From: G963665925 sp963678925
GTDB lineage: Bacteria > Bacillota > Clostridia > Peptostreptococcales > Acidaminobacteraceae
Length of the DNA stretch: 64,000 bases
Reading direction: 5' to 3'
NCBI GenBank assembly: GCA_963678925.1
Contig: OY787533.1
Span: forward strand, 2,170,001 to 2,234,000
The notes below the pieces were generated by a model that was given only the letters and a program-made list of their open reading frames with translations, did not search any database and was not told the DNA's origin. Both the position numbers and the translations under genes were made by a program. Shown piece by piece: positions 38,586 to 47,166 of the stretch. Every line of letters begins with the position of its first letter. Position 1 is the stretch's first letter.

Positions 38586-38630
38586 CAGGGTAAAAAAACA
38601 GGAAAGATAATTAAAAAGCGTATAAACCAT

Positions 38631-38662
38631 GGGGATGTTGCAAAATGCAATATCCTCTTTTG
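38631..38662 (+). terminator. Terminator after the PIN/TRAM gene
   Basis: GGATGTTGCA pairs with TGCAATATCC around AAA, followed by TCTTTTGT. The U tract is imperfect. Confidence 0.6.
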
Positions 38663-38763
38663 TGTTTTGCAGGATGTAAAATAATCACCATTAGGCTATG
38701 TGAAAAATAGGACAAGCCGAGCAATATGGGGGCTGATATGCTAAAATGAGTTGAGGTGATTGA

Positions 38764-39492
38764 ATGCAAAAAGTTGTGGCCATTATTCCTGCTGCAGGCA
38801 GTGGCAAACGTATGGGGGAACAAGTCAACAAACAATTCTTGGAGGTTGGCGGCGAAACTGTATTGGGTAGAACGCTAAAGGCCTTCGAAGAGGCAGAGCT
38901 CATAAATGAAATCATTGTTGCTGCAAGGGAAGATGAAATAGAGCAGGTGAATGCCCTTGCTGACAAGCTTGGACTTCAGAAAATCCGGTGTGTTGTGTCG
39001 GGTGGAAGAGAGAGACAAGACTCCATCGTAGAAGCGATAAAGCATACAGATGAGGCTGACGGCTGGATACTCGTTCATGATGGGGCAAGACCCTTTGTGC
39101 TTTCAAGGGAGCTGGACCAGTTTGTCCTAAGACTCAAGGAACTGAATGACCCGGAAGCGAACGGTGGCTACATTTCACTGATTACTGCCGTACCTTCTAA
39201 GGATACAATAAAAAGGGTGAGTGACGGACGCGTAAGAGAAACGCTGGATCGCGCCCAGCTTTATAATGTACAGACGCCGCAGGGCTTTCGTAGAGATGTG
39301 CTAATTAGAGCCTACGAGCACGCTGCCGTAAGCGGGTACATGGGAACGGATGACGCATCGCTGGTTGAGCATTACGGCGGAATTGTAGAAGTGCATCAGG
39401 GGACCTATGAGAACATAAAAATTACAACGCCGGATGACATCTATCTGGGTGAAGCAATCATAAAGAAGAGAGGAGCGATGAAATGCGTATAG
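38764..39492 (+). CDS. ispD: 2-C-methyl-D-erythritol 4-phosphate cytidylyltransferase
   Basis: A 242-aa nucleotidyltransferase of the MEP isoprenoid pathway. The CTP loop AAGSGKRMG lies near residues 11-19, and VHDGARPFV and TPQGFR are present. Length is normal. It overlaps ispF by 10 bases, so the two are translationally coupled. The ribosome site GAGGTGA is modest. Confidence 0.96.
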   Translation: MQKVVAIIPAAGSGKRMGEQVNKQFLEVGGETVLGRTLKAFEEAELINEIIVAAREDEIEQVNALADKLGLQKIRCVVSGGRERQDSIVEAIKHTDEADGWILVHDGARPFVLSRELDQFVLRLKELNDPEANGGYISLITAVPSKDTIKRVSDGRVRETLDRAQLYNVQTPQGFRRDVLIRAYEHAAVSGYMGTDDASLVEHYGGIVEVHQGTYENIKITTPDDIYLGEAIIKKRGAMKCV

Positions 39493-39956
39493 GAATTGGT
39501 TATGATGTTCATAAGCTGGTTGAAGATCGCGAGCTGGTACTCGGAGGTGTGAAAATTGCACATACCCATGGACTGCTAGGGCATTCCGATGCGGATGTTC
39601 TCGTTCACGCGGTAATGGACGCACTTCTCGGTGCGGGAGCCCTTGGAGACATAGGCAAGCATTTCCCGGACACGGACAGTGCCTATAAGGGCATTTCGAG
39701 CATTGACCTGCTCAAAGAGGTTGCCGTGATTCTGTCAGACAATGGCTATAAAATTGGGAACATAGACGCCACTGTGATTGCGCAGGCACCAAAACTGGCA
39801 CCGCATATTCAAAGCATGCGGGAGCGAATTGCCCATGCGCTTGAGCTTGATATCGACAGGGTCAGCGTTAAGGCGACGACAACGGAGAAACTTGGATTTG
39901 CCGGTCGTGAAGAAGGTATTGCTGCAGAAGCGGCTGCCCTGATTCACAAAAAATAG
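39483..39956 (+). CDS. ispF: 2-C-methyl-D-erythritol 2,4-cyclodiphosphate synthase
   Basis: A 157-aa enzyme of the MEP pathway. GYDVHKL supplies the Zn-binding Asp and His, and LLGHSDADVLVHAVMDALLGA is the family signature. KATTTEKLGF is the late conserved stretch. The start overlaps the end of ispD, with a GAGGAG site inside ispD. The upstream enzymes of the pathway are elsewhere. Confidence 0.96.
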   Translation: MRIGIGYDVHKLVEDRELVLGGVKIAHTHGLLGHSDADVLVHAVMDALLGAGALGDIGKHFPDTDSAYKGISSIDLLKEVAVILSDNGYKIGNIDATVIAQAPKLAPHIQSMRERIAHALELDIDRVSVKATTTEKLGFAGREEGIAAEAAALIHKK

Positions 39957-39982
39957 GCGCAGTCTGTTCGGTGTGAATAGGA

Positions 39983-40011
39983 TTGACAATCAGACGCCAA
40001 TTCTATATATT
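39983..40011 (+). promoter_or_regulatory. Promoter of the T-box-proS transcript
   Basis: TTGACA at 39983-39988 and TATATT at 40006-40011 with 17-bp spacing. Transcription would start near 40018, just before the T-box stem I. Confidence 0.82.
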
Positions 40012-40024
40012 ATATTCATTGAGA

Positions 40025-40253
40025 TATTCAGGCGATGATGAAGAATAGTAAGCAAGAGCCTGTCCTTAGAGAGTGAATCCGCCGGCTGAAAGATTCGCGA
40101 TACGGACTTGTTGAACCTGCTTCTGAGCCCATGTAAAACCATGCGGGTGGGCCCGTTATCGTCCGTAAAAGTGAGCATGCAGGAAACTGCTGCTAATTAG
40201 AGTGGTACCGCGACCTTTCGTCTCTATAGATTTGAGACGAAAGGTCTTTTTTA
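40025..40253 (+). promoter_or_regulatory. T-box riboswitch (proline) upstream of proS
   Basis: The leader has AGAGAGTGAATCC and GGCTGAAAG elements of stem I, a specifier CCT (Pro codon) at 40116-40118 after TTGAA, and the T-box TGGTACC at 40203-40209. TGGT pairs with the ACCA end of uncharged tRNA-Pro. The terminator stem is 40212-40224 with 40234-40246, followed by TTTTTT. Uncharged tRNA-Pro should favour the antiterminator and turn on proS. Confidence 0.93.
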
Positions 40254-40329
40254 TTTTGAAGAATTCAAGGGAGTCATATCAACTGAAATGTTACGTCAAG
40301 GTAACTGAAATAGTAAAGGAGTGAATTTT

Positions 40330-42051
40330 ATGAGAATGAATCGTATGTACATGCCAACCCTGCGTGAAGTTCCATCGGAAGCAGAACTGCCAAGTCATCA
40401 GCTGCTTCTAAGAGCGGGGATGATCCGAAAGCTTGTTGCTGGTGTGTATTCATTCTTGCCACTGGGACACCGCGTTTTCAAAAAGGTGGAGCAAATTGTA
40501 AGAGAAGAAATGGACAACATCGACAGTCAGGAAGTTCTCATGTCTGCCATTCAGCCAAAGGAACTCTGGGAAGAGTCTGGGCGCTGGTCCAAGTTCGGAC
40601 CTGAAATGTTCAGATTGAAGGACCGCAACGGTCGTGATTTCTGCCTGGGTCCAACGCATGAAGAAATCTTTACAGACCTGATCAAGAACGAACTGAAGTC
40701 TTACAAGCAGCTTCCGCTGAGTCTTTACCAGATTCAAACCAAGTATAGGGATGAGAAGCGTCCTAGATTTGGTCTGATTCGTGCGCGTGAATTCGTCATG
40801 AAGGACGCCTATACATTCGATGTGGATGAAGCTGCCATGAAGGAAGCCTATGAACTTATGTGGGGCGCTTACGCAAGAGTCTTTGAGCGATGTGGCCTGA
40901 AGTTTAAAATCGTACAGGGTGACGCGGGCGCAATGGGCGATGGCGTATCACACGAATTCATTGCACTTTCTGAATATGGCGAGAGTTTCATCGCATACTG
41001 TGATAGCTGTGATTACGCAGCAACAGATGAGACTGCACAAGTGGTTTATGAAGTTGCAGAGCAGGATTCGTCTGCTGAAATGCAGAAGGTTTCAACACCA
41101 GGTGTTAAGACAATAGAAGACCTGGAAAAGTTTTTCAATGTGCCTGCAAGTGCCTTTGTAAAAACCCTCCTTTTCAAAGCGGCAGATGAAGTTGTGGCTG
41201 TGATGGTTCCAGGAGACCGTGAACTGAATGAAATCAAACTGATCAATGCACTGGGCTGTGCTGAGCATGAGCTTGAAATCGCATCGGAAGAAGATGTTAA
41301 GGATGCGACTGGCTGTGACGTCGGCTTTGCTGGACCAATTGGTCTGAAGAAAGGCATTCGTCTGCTTGTCGATGAACGCGTGGCGAAGATGACAAACATG
41401 ATCGTCGGCGCCAACGAGACAGATTTCCACCTGACAGGCGTTGCCTATGGAAGAGATTTCGAAGGAGAAGTTTCAGGCGATATGCTAATGGTAGTTGAAG
41501 GGGATTCCTGTCCTGTCTGCGGAAAGCCGCTGAGCATTGACAAGGGTATTGAGGTCGGCAATATATTCCAGCTGGGTCTGAAATACTCAAAGTCCCTCAA
41601 TCTGCAATACCTTGATGAGAACGGAAAGAGCCAGTATGTATGGATGGGTTCCCACGGAATCGGCATTTCACGTACAATGGCTGCAATTATTGAGCAGTAC
41701 TACGATGAAAAAGGGATTATGTGGCCTTTGGCGGTTGCACCATATCATGTCATTGTTACTGTGGTTGACCCTAAGAAGGCAGACCAGCTTGAAGTGGGCG
41801 AAAAAATCTACGCGGACCTTAAAAAACGCGGCGTAGAAGTTGTTCTTGATGACAGAAAAGAGCGTGCGGGCGTGAAGTTCAACGATGCTGAACTCATTGG
41901 ATTCCCACTGCGTGTGACAGTGGGTCGAGATGCAAAGGACGGACTGGTTGAATTCGGCGTACGCGGAAAAGACGATAAAGAAAAGATTGAAGCTGATAAG
42001 GCTGTTGAAGCTGTATTTTCACATTTTGAGGAAGTTGGTTTTGAGCTGTAG
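40330..42051 (+). CDS. proS: Prolyl-tRNA synthetase
   Basis: A 573-aa class II synthetase of the bacterial type, with the editing (INS) domain between motifs 2 and 3. Visible motifs include FLPLGHRVF, the motif 2 region KYRDEKRPRFGLIRAREFVMKDAY and motif 3 GSHGIGISRTMAA. Start ATG 40330 has AAAGGAG at 40315-40321; the in-frame GTG at 40321 overlaps that site. It is controlled by the T-box leader. Confidence 0.96.
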   Translation: MRMNRMYMPTLREVPSEAELPSHQLLLRAGMIRKLVAGVYSFLPLGHRVFKKVEQIVREEMDNIDSQEVLMSAIQPKELWEESGRWSKFGPEMFRLKDRNGRDFCLGPTHEEIFTDLIKNELKSYKQLPLSLYQIQTKYRDEKRPRFGLIRAREFVMKDAYTFDVDEAAMKEAYELMWGAYARVFERCGLKFKIVQGDAGAMGDGVSHEFIALSEYGESFIAYCDSCDYAATDETAQVVYEVAEQDSSAEMQKVSTPGVKTIEDLEKFFNVPASAFVKTLLFKAADEVVAVMVPGDRELNEIKLINALGCAEHELEIASEEDVKDATGCDVGFAGPIGLKKGIRLLVDERVAKMTNMIVGANETDFHLTGVAYGRDFEGEVSGDMLMVVEGDSCPVCGKPLSIDKGIEVGNIFQLGLKYSKSLNLQYLDENGKSQYVWMGSHGIGISRTMAAIIEQYYDEKGIMWPLAVAPYHVIVTVVDPKKADQLEVGEKIYADLKKRGVEVVLDDRKERAGVKFNDAELIGFPLRVTVGRDAKDGLVEFGVRGKDDKEKIEADKAVEAVFSHFEEVGFEL

Positions 42052-42060
42052 GAGGCTATC

Positions 42061-42318
42061 ATGAGCGAGAACTATAAGAAGTTTCAAAATAAGGCCTGTG
42101 AGTATTTTCCCTGCCATAAAAACATTTCAGAGGAAGACTTTAACTGTCTCTTCTGTTATTGTCCTCTATACGCACTGAAGGACAGGTGCGGCGGCAATTT
42201 TAAAATCACCCATGGGATTAAGGATTGTTCGGACTGTACAATTCCACATGGCAAGAACAGTTATGAATACATTATGAGCAAGATGAATGAAATTATAGAG
42301 CTCGGAAGTGATTTTTAA
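42061..42318 (+). CDS. Cysteine-rich small domain protein
   Basis: An 85-aa protein with Cys residues arranged as CEYFPCH, CLFCYCPLY, CGG and DCSDCTIPH. This matches the cysteine-rich small domain family (PF04071 as I recall), a likely zinc-binding module that in some genomes is fused to or near cobalamin enzymes. It lies 9 bp after proS and is probably cotranscribed. A GGAGG site overlaps the gap. Its function is unknown. Confidence 0.85.
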   Translation: MSENYKKFQNKACEYFPCHKNISEEDFNCLFCYCPLYALKDRCGGNFKITHGIKDCSDCTIPHGKNSYEYIMSKMNEIIELGSDF

Positions 42319-42341
42319 GCAGATTAGCAATGTTTAAGTGG

Positions 42342-42375
42342 TCCCGGACTGCCAGAAGGCGGTCTGGGATTTTTG
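42342..42375 (+). terminator. Terminator of the proS unit
   Basis: TCCCGGACTGCC pairs with GGCGGTCTGGGA around AGAA, followed by TTTTT. Confidence 0.85.
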
Positions 42376-42400
42376 CGTTTATAACAGGTGGATATAGTTC

Positions 42401-42428
42401 TTGAATGTGTACTCGCACTTGTTATAAT
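42401..42428 (+). promoter_or_regulatory. gltX promoter
   Basis: TTGAAT at 42401-42406 and TATAAT at 42423-42428 with 16-bp spacing. A CCCGAA/TTCGGG inverted repeat occurs in the leader near 42455-42480. No T-box was recognised here. Confidence 0.6.
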
Positions 42429-42536
42429 GTTATGATAGAATAAGTAGGCTATGTCCCGAAGTGCACTCAGACTTTCGGGTGATTTTACAAATTAAGCGCC
42501 CCTATGCGGGCCTAAATGATAAGGAGGATTTTGCAA

Positions 42537-44021
42537 ATGTCTGTACGTGTAAGATTTGCGCCAAGTCCAACGGGTTATGTACATATCGGCTCGCTGAGAA
42601 CGGCACTTTACGACTTTCTATACGCAAAGAAAAACAAGGGACAATACGTGCTTCGTATTGAAGATACTGACAGAACGCGTCTTGTAGAAGATGCCCTGGA
42701 CAACCTGCTTGAAGCGGTAGCATGGGCTGGTGTCATGCATGACGAGGGTCCTGTGAAGAATGAAGCGGGCGAAATGGTTGAACTGGGTGAAAAAGGCCCT
42801 TATGTCCAGTCAAACAGACTGCATATTTACAAGCCATACGTAGACCAGCTTATTGAGCAAGGTGACGCATATTACTGCTTCTGTTCAAAAGAGCGTCTCG
42901 ATGCTGTTCGTGAAGAGAACAAGGCAAAAGGCATTTTTTCAGGCTATGATGGACACTGTCGTGATCTGCCGCTTGAAGAGGCAAAGAAGCGTGTTGAAGC
43001 GGGCGAATCTCATGTTGTTCGACTCAAGCTGCCTGAAGATAAGGAAATTGTCATCGATGATATGGTGCGTGGCCGTGTTGTCATGAACACAAGTGATTCG
43101 GATGACCAGGTTCTGCTTAAGGCGGATGGTTTCCCGACCTATCATATGGCTGTTATTGTAGATGACCATCTCATGGGCATTACACATATTATCCGTGGTG
43201 AAGAATGGCTGCCTTCAACACCAAAGCATATCGTGCTTTACGAGATGCTTGGATGGGAGATTCCAAAGTATGCACATCTTCCAAATATCCTGAACAGCGA
43301 AAAGAAAAAGCTTTCAAAGCGTCATGGCGATGTATCGGTAGAAGACTTCAAAAAGAAAGGCTATCTGCCAGAAGCACTCGTGAACTTCCTTGCACTTGTG
43401 GGCTGGAGTCCAGAAGGCGATCAGGAAATCATGACAATGGAAGAAATGATTGAGAAATTCTCTTTCGACCGCGTGTCGAAATCAGGTGGTGTGTTTGATG
43501 TTCAGAAGCTGAACTGGATGAACAACCATTATATAAAAGAAGCGGATCTTGAGCGTCTGACAGATATGGCTATGCCATACGTTGTAGAGGCAGGTCAGGT
43601 TTCTGAAGCAGAACTGGCAGAAAAGCGTGCCTGGATTTCAAGAATTGTTGACCTTTCAAGAGAGTATCTTGAATACATGTCACAGATTCCAAAGCATGTT
43701 GCACTCTTTATGGGTGATGAGGTGGTTCTTGAAGATGACGAAGCGAAGGAAATGGTTGAGATGGACCATGTTCCTGGCATGCTGAATGTTCTGAAGGCAC
43801 AGCTGGCAGAGCTTGAAGCGTTTGACGCTACTTCTGTAAAGAAGGCTTTCAAGGCGACTCAAAAAGAGTCTGGGGTTAAAGGCAAAAACCTGTTTATGTG
43901 TACAAGGGTTGCGCTTACAGGTGCCGTTCACGGACCAGATTTGATGGAGATTATTTCCATATTGGGTCCTGAGGGTGCTGTGAAGCGTGTTGATTTTACG
44001 CTTGAGAACCTGTGTAAGTAA
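42537..44021 (+). CDS. gltX: Glutamyl-tRNA synthetase
   Basis: A 494-aa class I synthetase. The HIGH-type motif is HIGS near residue 16 (FAPSPTGYVHIGSLRTAL), RIEDTDRTR follows, and the KMSKS-type motif is KLSKRHG. The C-terminal helical anticodon-binding region is complete. Start ATG 42537 has AAGGAGG at 42521-42527. Whether it also charges tRNA-Gln cannot be read off directly. It ends with its own terminator. Confidence 0.95.
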   Translation: MSVRVRFAPSPTGYVHIGSLRTALYDFLYAKKNKGQYVLRIEDTDRTRLVEDALDNLLEAVAWAGVMHDEGPVKNEAGEMVELGEKGPYVQSNRLHIYKPYVDQLIEQGDAYYCFCSKERLDAVREENKAKGIFSGYDGHCRDLPLEEAKKRVEAGESHVVRLKLPEDKEIVIDDMVRGRVVMNTSDSDDQVLLKADGFPTYHMAVIVDDHLMGITHIIRGEEWLPSTPKHIVLYEMLGWEIPKYAHLPNILNSEKKKLSKRHGDVSVEDFKKKGYLPEALVNFLALVGWSPEGDQEIMTMEEMIEKFSFDRVSKSGGVFDVQKLNWMNNHYIKEADLERLTDMAMPYVVEAGQVSEAELAEKRAWISRIVDLSREYLEYMSQIPKHVALFMGDEVVLEDDEAKEMVEMDHVPGMLNVLKAQLAELEAFDATSVKKAFKATQKESGVKGKNLFMCTRVALTGAVHGPDLMEIISILGPEGAVKRVDFTLENLCK

Positions 44022-44063
44022 GGTCTGAGAAGTACAACATTATCAACTAGTTTTTAAGACAAA

Positions 44064-44096
44064 GGCGTCTGAAGAAATTCAGGCGTCTTTTTGACT
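44064..44096 (+). terminator. Terminator after gltX
   Basis: GGCGTCTGAA pairs with TTCAGGCGTC around GAAA (two G-T pairs), followed by TTTTT. The rest of the 330-bp gap up to the chemotaxis gene is AT-rich; no clear promoter was found. Confidence 0.75.
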
Positions 44097-44351
44097 TTTT
44101 TTGGCGAAGTCAGATGCGTGGTGTGTCAAATCATGATCAAGTGAGTGCGTTTTGATTTCCGACGATGCGCGAGATGTTGCGTAAACGTAATATTTCTTAG
44201 GGGCTCGAAACGACAAAGTATTTTGATTATATGTTAATATAGGTAATAATAAAGAGTAAGAATTAACTGACTATTTAAAATTATTAATTTATTTTGCGCT
44301 TATTATTAAATTTTTGTTCATTCCGAAAGAATGGAGAAAGGGGATTTCGGC

Positions 44352-46633
44352 TTGAAGAGTTTGAGAAACAAAATCATTTTACCTGTGGTGCTGGTGGCAT
44401 TCATAGGAATAGCTGTGCTTGCGTCCTTGGTGTATGCGCAGGCCAGTTCAAGGCTGACAGCCAATATTGAGACGCTTGTCGAGGACAAGGTCAACAAGCT
44501 GGTCATATCGACAGACTCTCAGATAATCCAGTGGAGGGATCAGGTGGAGATGCTGTCATTGATGGATTTCGTACGTGGTAACAATTTCAATCAGCTCCAG
44601 GTATTCGTCAGAAAAACCAATGTCTTTGACGATTTTGACGCCCTGATTATGGTTGACATGAAGGGGAATTACAGGGGAACTGACAGAACCAAGGGAAGCG
44701 TTGCCGATCAGGCGTTTTTCGAGAGGGTCATGTCCGGAGAAATGGTGATTACCGACCCCATGCTTTCCCGTGATGGAAAGCAAAATGAAATTCTTGTCGC
44801 TGCACCTGTATATGATGACTATGGTCAGGCGACAGGCGTGATTGGTGGCTATATTGAGCTTTCAAAGCTGACGGGTATCATAAACGATGAACGCCTTGGC
44901 GAATCAGGATATGCCTTTATGGCAACTCAGGATGGCAATGTTGTTGCCCACAAGGATGCCGATAAAATCATGTCAGACAATGTTCTGGCAGACAAACCGG
45001 AGTCCTTTACAGCCGTATCCTCAAAAATGGTGGAAGGCATTTCGGCGGTTGAAACATATACATACGATAGTGAAAAGAAAATCATTGCATATGCGCCCGT
45101 TCCGACGACCGGATGGCCGCTTGCCATGACTGCAACCTATAAGGAAGTAACAAAGGATGTCGCAGTACTGGGACAGACCATGCTGCTTATCGGCCTGGTT
45201 CTCGTCGGCGTATTGGCGGCAATAGTATTTGTTGTTGTCAGTCGGTCTGTGAAGCCGCTTGCTGAAATGACACGCCTTACAGAAGCCATAGCACAGGGCG
45301 ATTTGAGTGTGCGTGTCGCTGTGAAGACCAAGGACGAGGTTGGCGCACTTGCGCAGAATTTCAATATCATGGTCGAAGGCATGCAGGGACTTATTCGAGA
45401 TATGTCTTCTATGAGCAACAAGGTGCTGGGAACCTCAGAACTGATGATGACCTCAACCGGTGAAGCGAGCCGTGTTTCCGAGCAGGTTGCTGAAACCATT
45501 TCAGAGGTGGCACGGGGTGCCAGTGAGCAGTCAGTTGCAGCCCAAGATCCAGCGAGATGGTTCAGAAGCTGATTGAAGGCATCGGAAGAATATCTGTAAA
45601 TGCAGGGGAGTCGGAGTCCATGACGGCTCAGGCCAAAGACCGTGTCGACATTGGTCTGGAAACGGTCATGGAGCAAAAGGAAACCATGGTTCTCAACAAG
45701 GAAGCCACAGAACAGGTTGGCCTTAAAGTCGATGCACTCAGTGAAAAATCTGAGAAAATCGGAAAAATAGCCGATGTCATTACAAACATTGCTGGCCAGA
45801 CCAACCTTCTCGCACTGAACGCATCCATTGAAGCGGCACGTGCAGGTGAACACGGCAGGGGATTTGCCGTCGTGGCGGATGAGGTTAGAAAACTTGCTGA
45901 GGAATCTGCAAATGCGGCGCAGGGCATCGGAAACCTTCTTCTTGAAATCAGAAGCGGTATAGAGGATGCGGTTGGTGAAATGGCCAAAGTGGATGCAATT
46001 GTCGACACACAGGAAAAGGCTGTTGAAAGAACTACGGGTGCTTTTGATGACATTCTAAAAGCGGTTGAAGCCGTAATGACCAACATAGATGAGATGACAA
46101 AGGAAGCGGGCGAGCTGACGTCCTTCTCATTGGTTGTTGGAGAGAATATTGAAAATATCGCCAGTATCACCGAAGAAAATGCAGCAGGCACGGAAGAGGT
46201 GTCGGCCTCAACTGAGGAGCAGACTGCGTCCATTCAGCAGATTGCATCTTCTGCGGCTGAACTGGCAGACCTTGCAGGGGAGCTTCAGGTTTCCATTTCA
46301 AAGTTCAGCGTAGATGCTGAAAGAGTTTCAAATACAGGCGCACGCGAAGATGAACCAGAGGGTGATGACACCCTGGGGGCGTTGACGCAGGCCACTCTTC
46401 CACAAGGCGTAAGCTTTGTAGAAGGTGAAGCAGAAGCAACACAGGCTTGGGACTGGGATACCGATGAAGCCCAGGATATGACGGATGTGGATGTACACGT
46501 TCTGGAGCCAGCCTTGGAGACGGTGTCGGAAATAGACGGCCAAGTATATGCGCCCGATTCGGAGGCCGAATATTTCCCCGAAGAGGGTGAAGAGGCCCTT
46601 GAAGTGACGGTATCTGATAAGGAATCTGTTTAG
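44352..46633 (+). pseudogene. Methyl-accepting chemotaxis protein with an internal frameshift
   Basis: Two overlapping frames (44352-45572 and 45557-46633) together encode one receptor of about 760 aa: membrane span, Cache-like sensor, second span (about residues 275-300), HAMP, then the signalling domain with the hairpin tip GQTNLLALNASIEAARAGEHGRGFAVVADEVRKLAEES. The frame changes by a single missing base near 45545, after GASEQSVAAQ; the second frame resumes with SSEMVQKL. It could be a real frameshift or a sequencing error. The C-terminal ~100 residues are an unusual acidic tail. TTG 44352 with AAAGGGGA is the likely start. Confidence 0.88.
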
Positions 46634-46733
46634 GGTATGGCATATAAAAGACGATCTGCGAGTCTACTAAGCGTATGTGATCAGAGCGACTTTTATTTAG
46701 CAACGCAGTATTTCAGAGTTTTTCTACAGTCCG

Positions 46734-46759
46734 GGCGGGGTCTAAGGACCCCGCCTTTT
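46734..46759 (+). terminator. Terminator after the chemotaxis gene
   Basis: GGCGGGGTC at 46734-46742 pairs perfectly with GACCCCGCC at 46747-46755 around TAAG, followed by TTTT. Confidence 0.85.
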
Positions 46760-46827
46760 GCTGCCCATCAAAAGACTTGAACGTCTGCGGTGTATGTGGT
46801 ATTGTAAAAGCAACAAAAACGTAGAGT

Positions 46828-46833
46828 TATAAT
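46828..46833 (+). promoter_or_regulatory. -10 element of the cysS transcript
   Basis: TATAAT at 46828-46833, shortly before the T-box leader. The best -35 (TTGTAA at 46802) has a 20-bp spacer, so it is only a candidate. Confidence 0.45.
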
Positions 46834-46844
46834 GAAACACTGTG

Positions 46845-47096
46845 ATCAGGAGAGTACGGCGCCGCGTGGGTAAAGAGAGAGAAGGTCAGAGGCTGAAAAC
46901 CTTCTTACTTGATGAAGTGCTTGAAATGCACCTGTGAGTGGATTACCGAAATTGGGTACACTAAGTATGACAAGAGTAGGCTAATACGGGTTACGCCGTT
47001 ACCTGTTTTACGAGTAGCTTGCAGGCAAGATGTGCAGGCTGAAGCAAAGTGGAATCGTGGCCCCCTGCCTTTGTTGGTTAGGGGGCTATTTTAATG
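46845..47096 (+). promoter_or_regulatory. T-box riboswitch (cysteine) upstream of cysS
   Basis: Stem I elements AGAGAGAAGG and AGGCTGAAAACC are followed by TTGAA-A-TGC, giving specifier TGC (Cys) at 46927-46929. The T-box core AAAGTGGAATCGTGG lies at 47046-47060; TGGA pairs with a UCCA tRNA end, as expected for tRNA-Cys, whose discriminator is U. The terminator is GCCCCCT (47060-47066) with AGGGGGC (47080-47086) and a TATTTT tail. The core TGGAATC differs from the usual TGGNACC by one base. Confidence 0.85.
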
Positions 47097-47166
47097 ATAC
47101 GAAAGCGTGTGAATAGACGCTGGCTTGGGTCGACTGAGGGGACCATGGCGTTGAAAGGAGCAGGTT

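Noticed and set aside
42429..42536. T-box or other riboswitch in the gltX leader.
   Set aside because: No TGGNACC core and no specifier arrangement were found; only a small imperfect inverted repeat is present.
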